Positions 12,316-19,853 of a stretch of DNA of 20,652 bases are shown here, piece after piece; the stretch's first letter is position 1, and the number at the start of each line of letters is the position of its first letter. The notes beneath the pieces were generated by a model that was not told where the DNA came from, ran no database searches, and worked only from the letters and a program-made list of their open reading frames with translations. A program made the position numbers and the translations under genes. The stretch is from a virus, in the IMG/VR virus record IMGVR_UViG_3300044956_001029, positions 1 to 20,652 of that record; one strand, written 5' to 3'.

Positions 12316-12566
12316 AATACCGACTTGAGGACACAGTGCCAAATAAATATTTTAAATACATCGTTGCTATAGAATCAATGATAGATTTTCATTTGTCTAG
12401 GCAGTGGATGAGCAAAACATATGGCCACAGTGAAGATTTAAAAAAAAACCAACACAATTCTAATTCGCATTGGGCATTTACAATCAGCTGGCGCAAGCAT
12501 CACATTTATCTTCAAGGCGATGAGGAATTAGCTTGGTTTAAAATACGCCACGGTGATCCACTATAA
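12312..12566 (+). CDS. small hypothetical protein, related in layout to the upstream one
   Basis: 84 residues from a TTG that overlaps the previous TGA (TTGA). The product has a helical start, YFKYIVAIESMIDFHLSRQW, then HWAFTISWRKHHIYL and ELAWFKIRHGDPL. The HWAFTISW...ELAWFKIRHG end parallels YRWDFDSG...AAFYMLKFG in the 12115 product, so divergent duplication is plausible. No function known. AT-rich compared with neighbours. Confidence 0.5.
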   Translation: MKYRLEDTVPNKYFKYIVAIESMIDFHLSRQWMSKTYGHSEDLKKNQHNSNSHWAFTISWRKHHIYLQGDEELAWFKIRHGDPL

Positions 12567-12628
12567 GTAAAACAATCAATGTTTAATGAAAAAATATTAT
12601 GTATCGGCAATGAGAAAAATTCAAAGAC

Positions 12629-12766
12629 ATGGGTCGGCCATACAGATATCATTATGATGATCAAGTTCATTTAGATTTTTATAACAAGGCTCGACAAAGC
12701 TGGTTTATGTTAAAATACTTGAATCTTCGGCAGTTGACCAAAAACTCGTCAGGTTCTATATTATAG
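12629..12766 (+). CDS. possible very small protein
   Basis: A 45-codon frame starting MGRPYRYHYDDQVHLDFYNK and continuing ARQSWFMLKYLNLRQL. It is the only sizeable + frame in the 220-nt stretch between 12566 and 12787. It lacks a clear ribosome binding site (only AAAGA nearby), and its 3' end overlaps a promoter. The aromatic, charged composition looks protein-like, but I hold it as doubtful. Confidence 0.3.
   Translation: MGRPYRYHYDDQVHLDFYNKARQSWFMLKYLNLRQLTKNSSGSIL
12734..12762 (+). promoter_or_regulatory. sigma70-type promoter (TTGACC type)
   Basis: TTGACC at 12734-12739, 17 nt, TATATT at 12757-12762, 24 nt before the ATG at 12787, with CGGAG as ribosome binding site. Confidence 0.7.
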
Positions 12767-12786
12767 TCTCAACGTCGGAGAATACA

Positions 12787-13221
12787 ATGCAGTATCAAAT
12801 TGTATGTCACAGCAAGAGTCGACTGACACTGATCGAATCCATAGTACCGGTGTTGATCGCTGAACTTCGACTCACTAGATCTCGTTTCAACTTGATTATT
12901 CGAATCGAACGTGGATTAATTAAACGCGATGGTGTACGCGGCAGGGTCGGCCCGGCGGAGATTGACTCAAAATTCATTGTGATGGAGTTGGATTCAAAAT
13001 TAGATGATGAAAAATTGATCGAAGTGCTGTGTCACGAAATGGTGCATGTCAAACAGTTTGCACTGGGGCAAGCACAGGTCCGATACCGTGGCAAAAAACC
13101 CACATTCCACTGGATGGGGCGACCGGTCAAGGTCTGCTACTGGGATCAGCCCTGGGAACAAGAAGCCTGGCGCAGAGAACGAGTGCTGGCCAGCAGAATT
13201 TACAAGATCATCACTGGTTGA
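12787..13221 (+). CDS. SprT-like zinc metallopeptidase-family protein
   Basis: 144 residues. CHEMVHVKQFALGQ has the HExxH zinc site (His83-His87) in a helix preceded by DDEKLIEVL, and PWEQEAWRRE (122-131) provides a glutamate as likely third ligand. The order fits SprT-like (SprT/Spartan-type) or closely related small metalloproteases, some of which act on DNA-bound proteins. Whether it cleaves protein here is unknown. It has its own promoter, and its TGA stop (13219-13221) lies inside the -35 of the next promoter. Together with the MoxR and HExxH-VWA genes it forms a set of ATPase plus two predicted metallopeptidase-type proteins. Confidence 0.72.
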   Translation: MQYQIVCHSKSRLTLIESIVPVLIAELRLTRSRFNLIIRIERGLIKRDGVRGRVGPAEIDSKFIVMELDSKLDDEKLIEVLCHEMVHVKQFALGQAQVRYRGKKPTFHWMGRPVKVCYWDQPWEQEAWRRERVLASRIYKIITG

Positions 13222-13246
13222 CCACAAAAGAGTATTATTATATAAT
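13218..13246 (+). promoter_or_regulatory. sigma70-type promoter (TTGACC type)
   Basis: TTGACC at 13218-13223 spans the TGA stop of the metallopeptidase gene; 17 nt; perfect TATAAT at 13241-13246. The next ATG is at 13274 with AAAAGGA upstream. Confidence 0.8.
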
Positions 13247-13273
13247 ACTAAGTACAATTAATAAAAGGATTGT

Positions 13274-14560
13274 ATGAACGCAGTCACCAGCACCAACAAT
13301 ACAAAAGAATCCAACAAGTTCAAAAACTTGTTGGGTGCAACGGACCCTAAATTAGATCGCGATGTTCGCGAACGATTGATCACAGCTCGTGTGGGCTTGT
13401 TGTTGCGAGCCAGTTTCTTTGGCAATTTGGCCACTCGACTAAAATTGGTCAATGCGGACGAATGGTGTGCCACTGCCGCAACCGACGGACGTAATTTTTA
13501 CTACAACAGCAGATTTGTTGACATGCTCAAGCCCAAGGAGATTGAATTCTTGTTTGGACATGAAGTATTGCATTGTGTGTACGATCACTTTGGTCGTCGA
13601 GGCGATCGCGACCCCCAGCTGTTCAACATTGCCAACGACTACTGTGTCAACGCCGACTTGAAAAAACATCGTGTGGGCGAGTTTATTACCACAGTGCCCT
13701 GCCTGTATGATGCCAAATACGAAGGCATGAGTTCAGAAGAGATCTACGACATCCTGTACGAAAATGCCGAAAAGATCAATATCGACCAGCTGGTCGACAA
13801 ATTACTCGACGAGCACATGGACGAGGAAGATGGCGCGGGCGGCGGCGCGGGCAACGAAGACAAAGAAGGTTCCAGTCGCCCAAAGCTCACTGCAGAGGAG
13901 AAACAAAAGATTCGTGATGAGATCAAAGAAGCTGTGCTGTCAGCTGCTGCTGCCTGCGATGGTGCTGGCAACTTGCCGGCCGGTGTTAAACGCATAATTC
14001 AAAACATGACTGCGCCCAAAATGAACTGGCGCGAACTGCTGCGCATGCAATTGGAGAGCACTATCAAGAGTGACTATACCTGGATGCGTGCCAGCCGGCG
14101 TGGCTGGCACATGGATGCTGTGATGCCAGGCAGGAAGATCGAGCCTATGATTGACATTGCCATCAGTATTGATGCATCAGGTTCAATGGAGGGGGCTATC
14201 TTGAAAGATGTGCTGGGCGAAGTGTCCGGAATCATGGAACAATTTCCCAATTATCGCATACATGTGGTGTCGTTTGATACCGAAGTGTACAATCCGCAAC
14301 AGTTTGACAGTGAGAATCTAGATGATATTACCAAATACGAAGTTGTAGGTGGCGGCGGCACTGACTTTGATTGTGTTTTTCGCTATTTCAAAGACAATGA
14401 AATTGAGCCCAAACGTCATATCATGTTCACCGACGGATTTCCATATGGATCCTGGGGTGATTCCGAATACTGCGACACAGTTTTTATTATCCACGGTAGC
14501 ACCAGCATTATACCTCCGTTTGGACAATTTGCATATTACGAAGAAGAGCGGAGCCGCTGA
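13274..14560 (+). CDS. HExxH metallopeptidase-like (DUF2201) protein with C-terminal VWA domain
   Basis: 428 residues. N-terminal part: EIEFLFGHEVLHCVYDHFGR (HEVLH at 96-100, a zinc site) and FNIANDYCVNADLK, the DUF2201 putative metallopeptidase pattern. A linker rich in Gly and Glu (about 180-200) follows. C-terminal VWA domain: IDIAISIDASGSM (MIDAS DxSxS at 300-304), GGGGTDFD (Thr363) and IMFTDGFPYG (Asp387), so the metal-ion site is complete. Partner of the MoxR ATPase 1.2 kb upstream, as in RavA/ViaA-type chaperone pairs. Strong promoter at 13218 and AAAAGGA site. Function in the phage cycle is unknown. Confidence 0.85.
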   Translation: MNAVTSTNNTKESNKFKNLLGATDPKLDRDVRERLITARVGLLLRASFFGNLATRLKLVNADEWCATAATDGRNFYYNSRFVDMLKPKEIEFLFGHEVLHCVYDHFGRRGDRDPQLFNIANDYCVNADLKKHRVGEFITTVPCLYDAKYEGMSSEEIYDILYENAEKINIDQLVDKLLDEHMDEEDGAGGGAGNEDKEGSSRPKLTAEEKQKIRDEIKEAVLSAAAACDGAGNLPAGVKRIIQNMTAPKMNWRELLRMQLESTIKSDYTWMRASRRGWHMDAVMPGRKIEPMIDIAISIDASGSMEGAILKDVLGEVSGIMEQFPNYRIHVVSFDTEVYNPQQFDSENLDDITKYEVVGGGGTDFDCVFRYFKDNEIEPKRHIMFTDGFPYGSWGDSEYCDTVFIIHGSTSIIPPFGQFAYYEEERSR

Positions 14561-14673
14561 TGGAACAGACAAGCAACTTTGCCGTGATTTCCCATAACAT
14601 TTTTGTTGAATAATAATATTATTTGAGCCGAAACTCCGGGATACCCCAGGGATTACCCTGTATCAGTTTTGCC

Positions 14674-14700
14674 AAAACACCCCGGTCCGGGGTGTTTTTG
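14674..14700 (+). terminator. rho-independent terminator
   Basis: AAAACACCCC (14674-14683) pairs with GGGGTGTTTT (14689-14698) around GGTCC, with a TTTTTG tail. It ends the VWA gene unit 114 nt after the stop; a smaller hairpin CAGGG-ATTA-CCCTG lies just before it (about 14647-14660). The U tract also lies on the A side, so it may work in both directions. Confidence 0.85.
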
Positions 14701-14745
14701 TTTGTGAAAATAAATCAACAGCAAATATTGGTGTTAAATATCTAT

Positions 14746-14955
14746 ATGGAAAACAACACAATTACCATTGCCGATCTTGACACGATCAAGAATATTATCA
14801 ATCTTGCTGCCACACGTGGTGCATTCCGCGGCGAAGAACTCAGCATGGTGGGCACTGTCTATGACAAGCTCACAAAATTTTTAGAAGTAGCAATTCAACA
14901 GGCAAAATCCCAAGAAGCTGCCGACACCAAACCCAGTAAACCCCAAGGAGAGTAA
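14746..14955 (+). CDS. conserved small phage-type hypothetical protein
   Basis: 69 residues from the ATG at 14746; the longer frame from 14623 runs through the terminator. Residues about 5-45 (ITIADLDTIKNIINLAATRG, then AFRGEELSMVGTVYDKLTKFLE) form helices with the RGAFRGEEL-x-x-VG-x-x-YDKL-x-x-FL pattern that I recall from conserved phage proteins; the function is not known to me. A polar tail ends TKPSKPQGE. The next gene starts 1 nt after the stop. Confidence 0.72.
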   Translation: MENNTITIADLDTIKNIINLAATRGAFRGEELSMVGTVYDKLTKFLEVAIQQAKSQEAADTKPSKPQGE

Positions 14956-14956
14956 A

Positions 14957-15703
14957 ATGGCATTTATGAAACATGTAGGAAAACACGGAGACCGCAAGGT
15001 TTGTATTTTATTTCGACAGGTACCTGGCGAGGATCACATGTGCCTGTGCATTTATCCTGAAGTGTTGCCGGCGCACTGGCAAGATAGCATTCAACGTGCC
15101 TTGGAAAGTGAAGTGGCACAGCAAAGTGAAGAACTTGCCGATGCACTGCATCGTAGTTTTTTACCCGACGGTCGCCCTGCGTTGGAAACCCTGCACCAGG
15201 AGCGTATGATTAAAAAGCTACGCACTAGCGATGTTATTGTGACTCCGACCAACGAAGCTAAAATTCGCTTGGATGAGCTCAACAAGATGTTGAACGAAAT
15301 GAAACAAGGCGAGGCTGCCATCAAGAAGATGGCCGAAAACGATGCCAGTCGTGGCCTGGTTGCGCCCGAAGTCAAGCGCAGAGCCGAAGCCGAATACAAA
15401 GCTGGCCAATCTGCCAAAAGTGATCCGGCCTATGTTATGCCGCCTGCCCTCAAGGCCGGACAAGATCGCCCACTGAGTGATCGCGACATTGCGGCCAACA
15501 TGTTGGAACAGGCCAAGGCCATGGAACAAAATGCTCGTGCCATGATCGCCGAAGCTGCTCGTATGAAAAAGGATGCAGAACGCATGGATCCCACTGTCAC
15601 TGCCAGAGTCTCTGCTCCGGCAACTGAATCTTTTGAGTCACCCAAACGCCGAACTCGTGGTCCCAACAAACCAAAGGCTGTGACAGCAGATGCAGCACAA
15701 TAA
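14957..15703 (+). CDS. hypothetical protein with coiled coil and basic tail
   Basis: 248 residues, AAGGAGAG upstream. An N-terminal globular part (about 1-65) contains CILFRQVPGEDHMCLCIYPE. Long helical, charged stretches follow: IRLDELNKMLNEMKQGEAAI (about 105-124) and a second coil MLEQAKAMEQNARAMIAEAA (about 182-201). The end is basic, PKRRTRGPNKPK, AT-hook-like. No enzyme motif visible. A structural or DNA-binding scaffold is possible but only inferred from composition. Its last codons overlap the next gene by 14 nt. Confidence 0.75.
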   Translation: MAFMKHVGKHGDRKVCILFRQVPGEDHMCLCIYPEVLPAHWQDSIQRALESEVAQQSEELADALHRSFLPDGRPALETLHQERMIKKLRTSDVIVTPTNEAKIRLDELNKMLNEMKQGEAAIKKMAENDASRGLVAPEVKRRAEAEYKAGQSAKSDPAYVMPPALKAGQDRPLSDRDIAANMLEQAKAMEQNARAMIAEAARMKKDAERMDPTVTARVSAPATESFESPKRRTRGPNKPKAVTADAAQ

Positions 15704-15995
15704 TGATGATTTTATAAGCCAATGGGAACTGATTCTTGCTGATGTAAACAAAACTGATGTGCCACTGGAGTGCATTAAAAAAGTACTGATCAAGCTGAAC
15801 GGCGGCAAGCAGAAAACCATCAACATTCATACACTGCTTCGACAAGGTCTGGATTGGGAAGAAATTGAAAGCATGCTGACTCGCTACTTCAGTGAAAATG
15901 ACAGCCAAATCCGAGATGTAGATTTTGTAGTGGATGTCGCAGCAGTGGCCAATCTTGTTCAACCCGAAACGGACAAACTACTTGGAAAACTCTAA
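15690..15995 (+). CDS. conserved hypothetical protein
   Basis: 101 residues, starting at an ATG 14 nt before the upstream stop. The QWELILADVNKTDVPLECIK start, LNGGKQKTINIHTLLRQGLD centre and VDFVVDVAAVANLVQPETDKLL end look like a family kept in several large phages; the function is unknown. The TINIHTLLRQGLDWEEIESML segment is helix-turn-helix-like. Charged and soluble. Overlaps the next frame. Confidence 0.72.
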   Translation: MQHNNDDFISQWELILADVNKTDVPLECIKKVLIKLNGGKQKTINIHTLLRQGLDWEEIESMLTRYFSENDSQIRDVDFVVDVAAVANLVQPETDKLLGKL

Positions 15996-17007
15996 TCAAT
16001 TTTTTGCTGCTGGTGAACAAGCGTTGGGTGCCTGTAGTTCCCAGCATTGTGATAAAACTTGGGCTAAACTGTATGCCCGAGCGGTGGGCCAGGATCGAAT
16101 CTTTGACAAAACCAAATGGAATTGGCCAATCAATGCCGAAACTGTCATGAGCGAATTGAAGAAAGGACCATTGGTTGTGTTGATGGCACAAGATCCTTTT
16201 AACAATCATGAACAGGACACAGTTGAACAACTGTCAAAAATAACTGATGATTTTGTTGTGTTGAGTGGCAATGCTAGATATTTTTTGCAACCAACCCGGC
16301 ATATCTGTTATTTTCCTTACTGGTATCTCTGCCAAAAAAACCTACACCGTCCTGTGTTGGCCGACGATCATCCTAGACGATTTGCTATATCTTCATTGAA
16401 TGGCAAGTCCAAATATCATCGCATAGAAAATTATATAAAACTGCGACAACGGCCCTACTTTGATCAATTGTTGTTTTCCATGAACAACAATTTTGATTTG
16501 GCAGAATGCCGATTGGAGACACAAATTGAATTTTGGAACGATCAGATCGTCGAACAGTTTCAATCATTGCTGTCGACCCAAGAATTAAATCAAGGTCACT
16601 ATCAAGATCATTCAATTAACCACCCGGCCTATAGCAACAGCTATGTCAATTATGTAACTGAAACATCTATAAGAACCAAAGAGATTTTTTGCAGTGAAAA
16701 AACTTGGAAACCTTTCATGTCGGGACAGTTTGGTATTTGGTTGTCAAATCCGGGTCATGTAGAATTTTTAAGGTTTACAGGTCTAGATGTGTTTGATGAT
16801 GTTTTTGATAATCATCATTATGATGTCGAAAGCAACTTAAATCAACGAATCGATCTAATTCATGCCACAATTGACCACATCATGTCTATTGACCTTGACA
16901 AGGTATATCAGGCCACATTGTCCAGAAGACAGGCCAACATAGATCGATTTTACAGCGACATGTTTGAAGCTGTATTGACCAAGCAATGTGAAGATTATCA
17001 ATTATGA
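15934..17007 (+). CDS. glycosyltransferase-like phage protein
   Basis: Up to 357 residues. The C-terminal part reads TSIRTKEIFCSEKTWKPFMS, then GQFGIWLSNPGHVEFLRFTGLDVFDDVFDNHHYD: the E-K-T-W-KP-x-x-x-GQ-x-x-x-x-x-x-NPG-x-x-x-x-L-x-x-x-G-x-x-x-FD pattern of a protein family in large phages that is often labelled glycosyltransferase-like. The N-terminal half has Rossmann-like strands (LVVLMAQDPF, DFVVLSGN). Sugar donor and acceptor are unknown. The ATG at 15934 overlaps the previous gene by 62 nt; a TTG at 15982 would cut this to 14 nt and is a serious alternative. It ends in ATGA with thyX. Confidence 0.62.
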   Translation: MSQQWPILFNPKRTNYLENSNQFFAAGEQALGACSSQHCDKTWAKLYARAVGQDRIFDKTKWNWPINAETVMSELKKGPLVVLMAQDPFNNHEQDTVEQLSKITDDFVVLSGNARYFLQPTRHICYFPYWYLCQKNLHRPVLADDHPRRFAISSLNGKSKYHRIENYIKLRQRPYFDQLLFSMNNNFDLAECRLETQIEFWNDQIVEQFQSLLSTQELNQGHYQDHSINHPAYSNSYVNYVTETSIRTKEIFCSEKTWKPFMSGQFGIWLSNPGHVEFLRFTGLDVFDDVFDNHHYDVESNLNQRIDLIHATIDHIMSIDLDKVYQATLSRRQANIDRFYSDMFEAVLTKQCEDYQL

Positions 17008-17672
17008 AAGCGACCTTGATCTCGTCGAGTCAACCCAGCGCAGAGCTGGCAAGTCAGGGCATCAACACGGCCCAAGAATTAGTTGCTTACTGTGCCAGGG
17101 TCAGCAATCCGGCCAATCAAAACAACACAGACACCAGTGAAAAGCTGATCCGTTACCTTATCAAACATGCTCATTGGAGTCCACTTGAAATGGTATCGGC
17201 CTGTCTAGAAATCGAAACCACACGTGATATAGCACGTCAGATCTTACGCCATCGTAGTTTCAGCTTCCAGGAATTCAGTCAACGATACGCTGTGGCCGAC
17301 CTAGGTTTTGAATTCAAGGAAACCCGTTTACAAGACGTTAAGAATAGACAAAACAGCCTGGCCACAGATGATCCAGAATTAGATCGGTGGTGGCAAAGTC
17401 AGCAAGCATTTGTCAACACTCATGTCAATATGATCTATAACAAGGCCATTGAGTTAGGTATTGCCAAAGAACAAGCCAGGGCTATCTTACCCGAAGGCAT
17501 TACCATCAGCAGGCTGTATATGCAAGGCACACTACGCAGTTGGCTACACTATATCGAGTTGCGAACTGGTCCCGAAACACAAAAAGAACATAGACTGGTA
17601 GCACAGGCCTGTGCGGCTGCATTGGCGCCTATTTTCCCAATGGTTAGTGAATTTGTATCGCACAATGCATAA
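17004..17672 (+). CDS. thyX: flavin-dependent thymidylate synthase ThyX
   Basis: 222 residues, normal length. ThyX makes dTMP from dUMP using methylene-tetrahydrofolate, FAD and NADPH. The signature RHRSFSFQEFSQRY (from Arg82; RHRx7S with Ser92) is intact, and RAILPEGITISRLYMQGTLRSWLHYIELR (about 153-181) is the conserved C-terminal dUMP/FAD-binding segment. It starts in an ATGA overlap with the upstream gene and ends in an 8-nt overlap with the radical SAM gene. Phage ThyX raises thymidine supply for phage DNA synthesis. Confidence 0.96.
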   Translation: MKATLISSSQPSAELASQGINTAQELVAYCARVSNPANQNNTDTSEKLIRYLIKHAHWSPLEMVSACLEIETTRDIARQILRHRSFSFQEFSQRYAVADLGFEFKETRLQDVKNRQNSLATDDPELDRWWQSQQAFVNTHVNMIYNKAIELGIAKEQARAILPEGITISRLYMQGTLRSWLHYIELRTGPETQKEHRLVAQACAAALAPIFPMVSEFVSHNA

Positions 17673-18876
17673 ATTACCTGCAAATTTTTGCATTGCTCCG
17701 TTTACACAAGTGACCACACACCCCAGTGGAAGTTTTAGTCCGTGCCCGTATCTAGGAGGCACAGTATGGTCTACACAATATGCCACAATCCTTGAACGCT
17801 TTCAGGGACAAGATCTTGAACACTTGCGTTCGCAGTTCTTGTCAAACCAGCAGTCGCCGGTGTGTGAAAGGTGTTGGCACGAAGAACGCAACAATAAAAA
17901 AAGTTTAAGACTCAGACTTTACGATCCTGTGAACAAAACCAGCGATCATGCCATCATCAGCAACAGCTCAATTGTGCCAGACTTGACACACGGCCTGACA
18001 GACAAAAAATATCTTACAGACTTAAAAATTCTAACCATTAAAAATGGCAATATCTGTAATGCCAAATGTAGGGTGTGTCATCCTGGCGACAGTAGCCGAT
18101 GGGCCGCAGAGGATGCTGTAAAGTTAAAACAAATACTGGGTAAAGAAATATACAATATAAACTCTGTCGAACGTAATTGGACTGACCAACAGTGCGATGA
18201 AATATTTGAAATCAGTAAAACTCTAGCGAGACTGGAATTGTTTGGTGGCGAACCGTTGTTCAACAAAAAAGTTCTCAAGTTGTTAGATCGCATCATTGAT
18301 GCCGGCCACAGTGACAAGATCAATTTGTATATAAATACAAACGGTAGCGTGAATTTAATACAGCAGGTACCACAAATCGCCAAATTTAAAGAAGTCGAAA
18401 TTGGTGTCAGTATCGACGACATTGGCAAAAGATTCAACTATCAACGTCATGGACTTGAATACGACCATGTTGTAGACAACATAAAGCAATGGCAACAACA
18501 CTTTACCAATGCCAACACTCCCTTGTATATAGACAGTATAACCACTGTGAGCATCTACAACGTGTGGTACTTGCCCGAAATCAAGGAGTCTGTAAAAAAG
18601 ATTTTACCGCAACCACCTTTTTGGAATCTGTTGGTAAATCCTGATCATCTGTTTATTAAAAATTTACCCGATTATGTCAAACAACAGGTCGTTAAAAAAC
18701 TCGGAGCGGATCCGGAATTCGAAGAGATTATAAACGTATTGTCACAGGCAAGAGATTCCGCTGCTTGGATAAAATTTATCCAAGTAAGAAATGCTCTGGA
18801 CACTATCCGAAGTGAAAATTTTCAACAGATATTTCCAGAGTGGGCTGCAATGATTGATGCTGGTTCAAACGCATAA
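17665..18876 (+). CDS. radical SAM protein with N-terminal twitch-like cysteine region
   Basis: 403 residues from the ATG at 17665 (within ATGCATAA, overlapping the thyX stop). The N-terminal block NFCIAPFTQVTTHPSGSFSPC and VCERCWHEE has the Cys pattern of a twitch/SPASM-like accessory cluster. The radical SAM cluster CNAKCRVC follows (Cys131, Cys135, Cys138), then ELFGGEPLFNK (the GGE motif for SAM) and INTNGSVN. These enzymes reduce SAM to a radical for difficult modifications. Substrate not known; peptide or sugar modification is typical of SPASM/twitch types. No precursor peptide gene is evident nearby. Confidence 0.85.
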   Translation: MHKLPANFCIAPFTQVTTHPSGSFSPCPYLGGTVWSTQYATILERFQGQDLEHLRSQFLSNQQSPVCERCWHEERNNKKSLRLRLYDPVNKTSDHAIISNSSIVPDLTHGLTDKKYLTDLKILTIKNGNICNAKCRVCHPGDSSRWAAEDAVKLKQILGKEIYNINSVERNWTDQQCDEIFEISKTLARLELFGGEPLFNKKVLKLLDRIIDAGHSDKINLYINTNGSVNLIQQVPQIAKFKEVEIGVSIDDIGKRFNYQRHGLEYDHVVDNIKQWQQHFTNANTPLYIDSITTVSIYNVWYLPEIKESVKKILPQPPFWNLLVNPDHLFIKNLPDYVKQQVVKKLGADPEFEEIINVLSQARDSAAWIKFIQVRNALDTIRSENFQQIFPEWAAMIDAGSNA

Positions 18877-18905
18877 CATTATATTAGAGAGAACCAACTC
18901 AAAAA

Positions 18906-18941
18906 CTGACATTCGACGTAAATCATCTACAGAAGTGTCAG
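18906..18941 (+). promoter_or_regulatory. stem-loop in the intergenic leader
   Basis: CTGACA-TTC (18906-18914) pairs with GAA-G-TGTCAG (18932-18941) with one bulged G, and an inner GTA / TAC pair closes AATCATC. The loop region GTAAATCATCTAC also occurs in the hairpin of leader motif copy 2 (8305-8317). It lies between the radical SAM stop (18876) and the next promoter; no T tract follows, so it is not a typical terminator. Confidence 0.4.
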
Positions 18942-18961
18942 CAAAAAGAAGAGGCCGGCCA

Positions 18962-18990
18962 TTGACAAGGAAATATAAACCCATTATAGT
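18962..18990 (+). promoter_or_regulatory. sigma70-type promoter for the nucleotidyltransferase unit
   Basis: TTGACA at 18962-18967, 17 nt, TATAGT at 18985-18990. The first downstream start is at 19102, leaving an untranslated leader of about 105 nt. The start lacks an obvious strong ribosome binding site. Confidence 0.6.
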
Positions 18991-19101
18991 TAGTGATGTC
19001 TAATATCCTTCAATGCACTGTGCTGTAAACACTTTAGAAATAAAGTATTGAACAACTTTTTATGATAGAATAAATTGCAATACAATTGACATAACATACA
19101 T

Positions 19102-19578
19102 ATGAACATTTTCAATGAAGTAAAAAAACTTAAATCGGAAGGTAAGAGAATTGGGATTGTTTTTAGCGCATTTGACATGCTCCACGCAGGACATGTTGCC
19201 ATGTTGAGTGAAGCCAAAAATCACTGTGACTACCTTATTTGCGGACTACAAACAGACCCCACTATTGACAGACCTAACACTAAAAATCGACCAATACAAA
19301 GTATTGTGGAGCGTCAGATACAGTTGGCCGCATGTCGTTACGTGGATGAAGTTGTGGTGTATCAAACCGAACAAGATCTCTGTGACTTGCTGTTGATCCT
19401 GCCCGTGGATGTTCGTATCCTGGGCATAGAGTACGAAGGCAAAAACTTTACAGGTTATAGTGAATGTCATGATCGCGGTATTGAAATTGTGTTCAACGGT
19501 AGAGATCATAGTTTCTCCAGTTCAAGCCTACGCAAACGTGTGGCACAGGCAGAAACAGAAAAAGGTATTGAAAAATGA
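19102..19578 (+). CDS. HxGH nucleotidyltransferase (cytidylyltransferase-like)
   Basis: 158 residues. RIGIVFSAFDMLHAGHVAML carries the HxGH nucleotide-binding signature (His28-His31), and FSSSSLRKRV near the C-terminus matches the ISSTxxR-like second site. LICGLQTDPTIDRPN-x4-RPIQSIVERQIQLAACRYVDEVV is the usual core of glycerol-3-phosphate cytidylyltransferase or RfaE C-domain-like proteins, which activate small phosphates or sugars as CDP or ADP derivatives. The exact substrate is unclear. It precedes an epimerase gene, suggesting sugar-nucleotide work. Ends in ATGA with the next gene. Confidence 0.82.
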   Translation: MNIFNEVKKLKSEGKRIGIVFSAFDMLHAGHVAMLSEAKNHCDYLICGLQTDPTIDRPNTKNRPIQSIVERQIQLAACRYVDEVVVYQTEQDLCDLLLILPVDVRILGIEYEGKNFTGYSECHDRGIEIVFNGRDHSFSSSSLRKRVAQAETEKGIEK

Positions 19579-19853
19579 GCAAAGGATCTAAACCTCGTCC
19601 ATTTTCAGTAAGTCAAACAGAGTTTGACAATCGCTGGGACACTATCTTTGGCAACAAAAAAGTTGCTGAATACACCTGTTATTGCTATAATTGCAACAAG
19701 GACAGACTGGATGAAAACAGTCAGATACCTTATGTAATGACTAGAATGATTGTGTGTCCTACCTGTGGTAACAAGCGTTGCCCACACTCAACTGATCATA
19801 GATATGAATGTACCAGTTCCAACGAACCGGGACAACCCGGATCAAGATACTAA
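19575..19853 (+). CDS. conserved phage-type zinc-ribbon protein
   Basis: 92 residues. The N-terminus, MSKGSKPRPFSVSQTEFDNR, and following WDTIFGNKK belong to a recognisable family of small phage proteins of unknown role. The C-terminal half carries CYCYNCNKD and VCPTCGNKRCPHS, which can bind zinc as a ribbon. Starts in ATGA. The reading frame overlaps the next one by up to 50 nt. Confidence 0.72.
   Translation: MSKGSKPRPFSVSQTEFDNRWDTIFGNKKVAEYTCYCYNCNKDRLDENSQIPYVMTRMIVCPTCGNKRCPHSTDHRYECTSSNEPGQPGSRY

Noticed and set aside
14623-14745. N-terminal extension of the 14746 gene
   Set aside because: It would be translated through a strong terminator hairpin (14674-14698).
717-16900. TTGACC/TTGACA strings inside genes (717, 963, 4194, 7745, 16872)
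   Set aside because: They lack a -10 hexamer at 16-18 nt and lie inside strong coding sequence.
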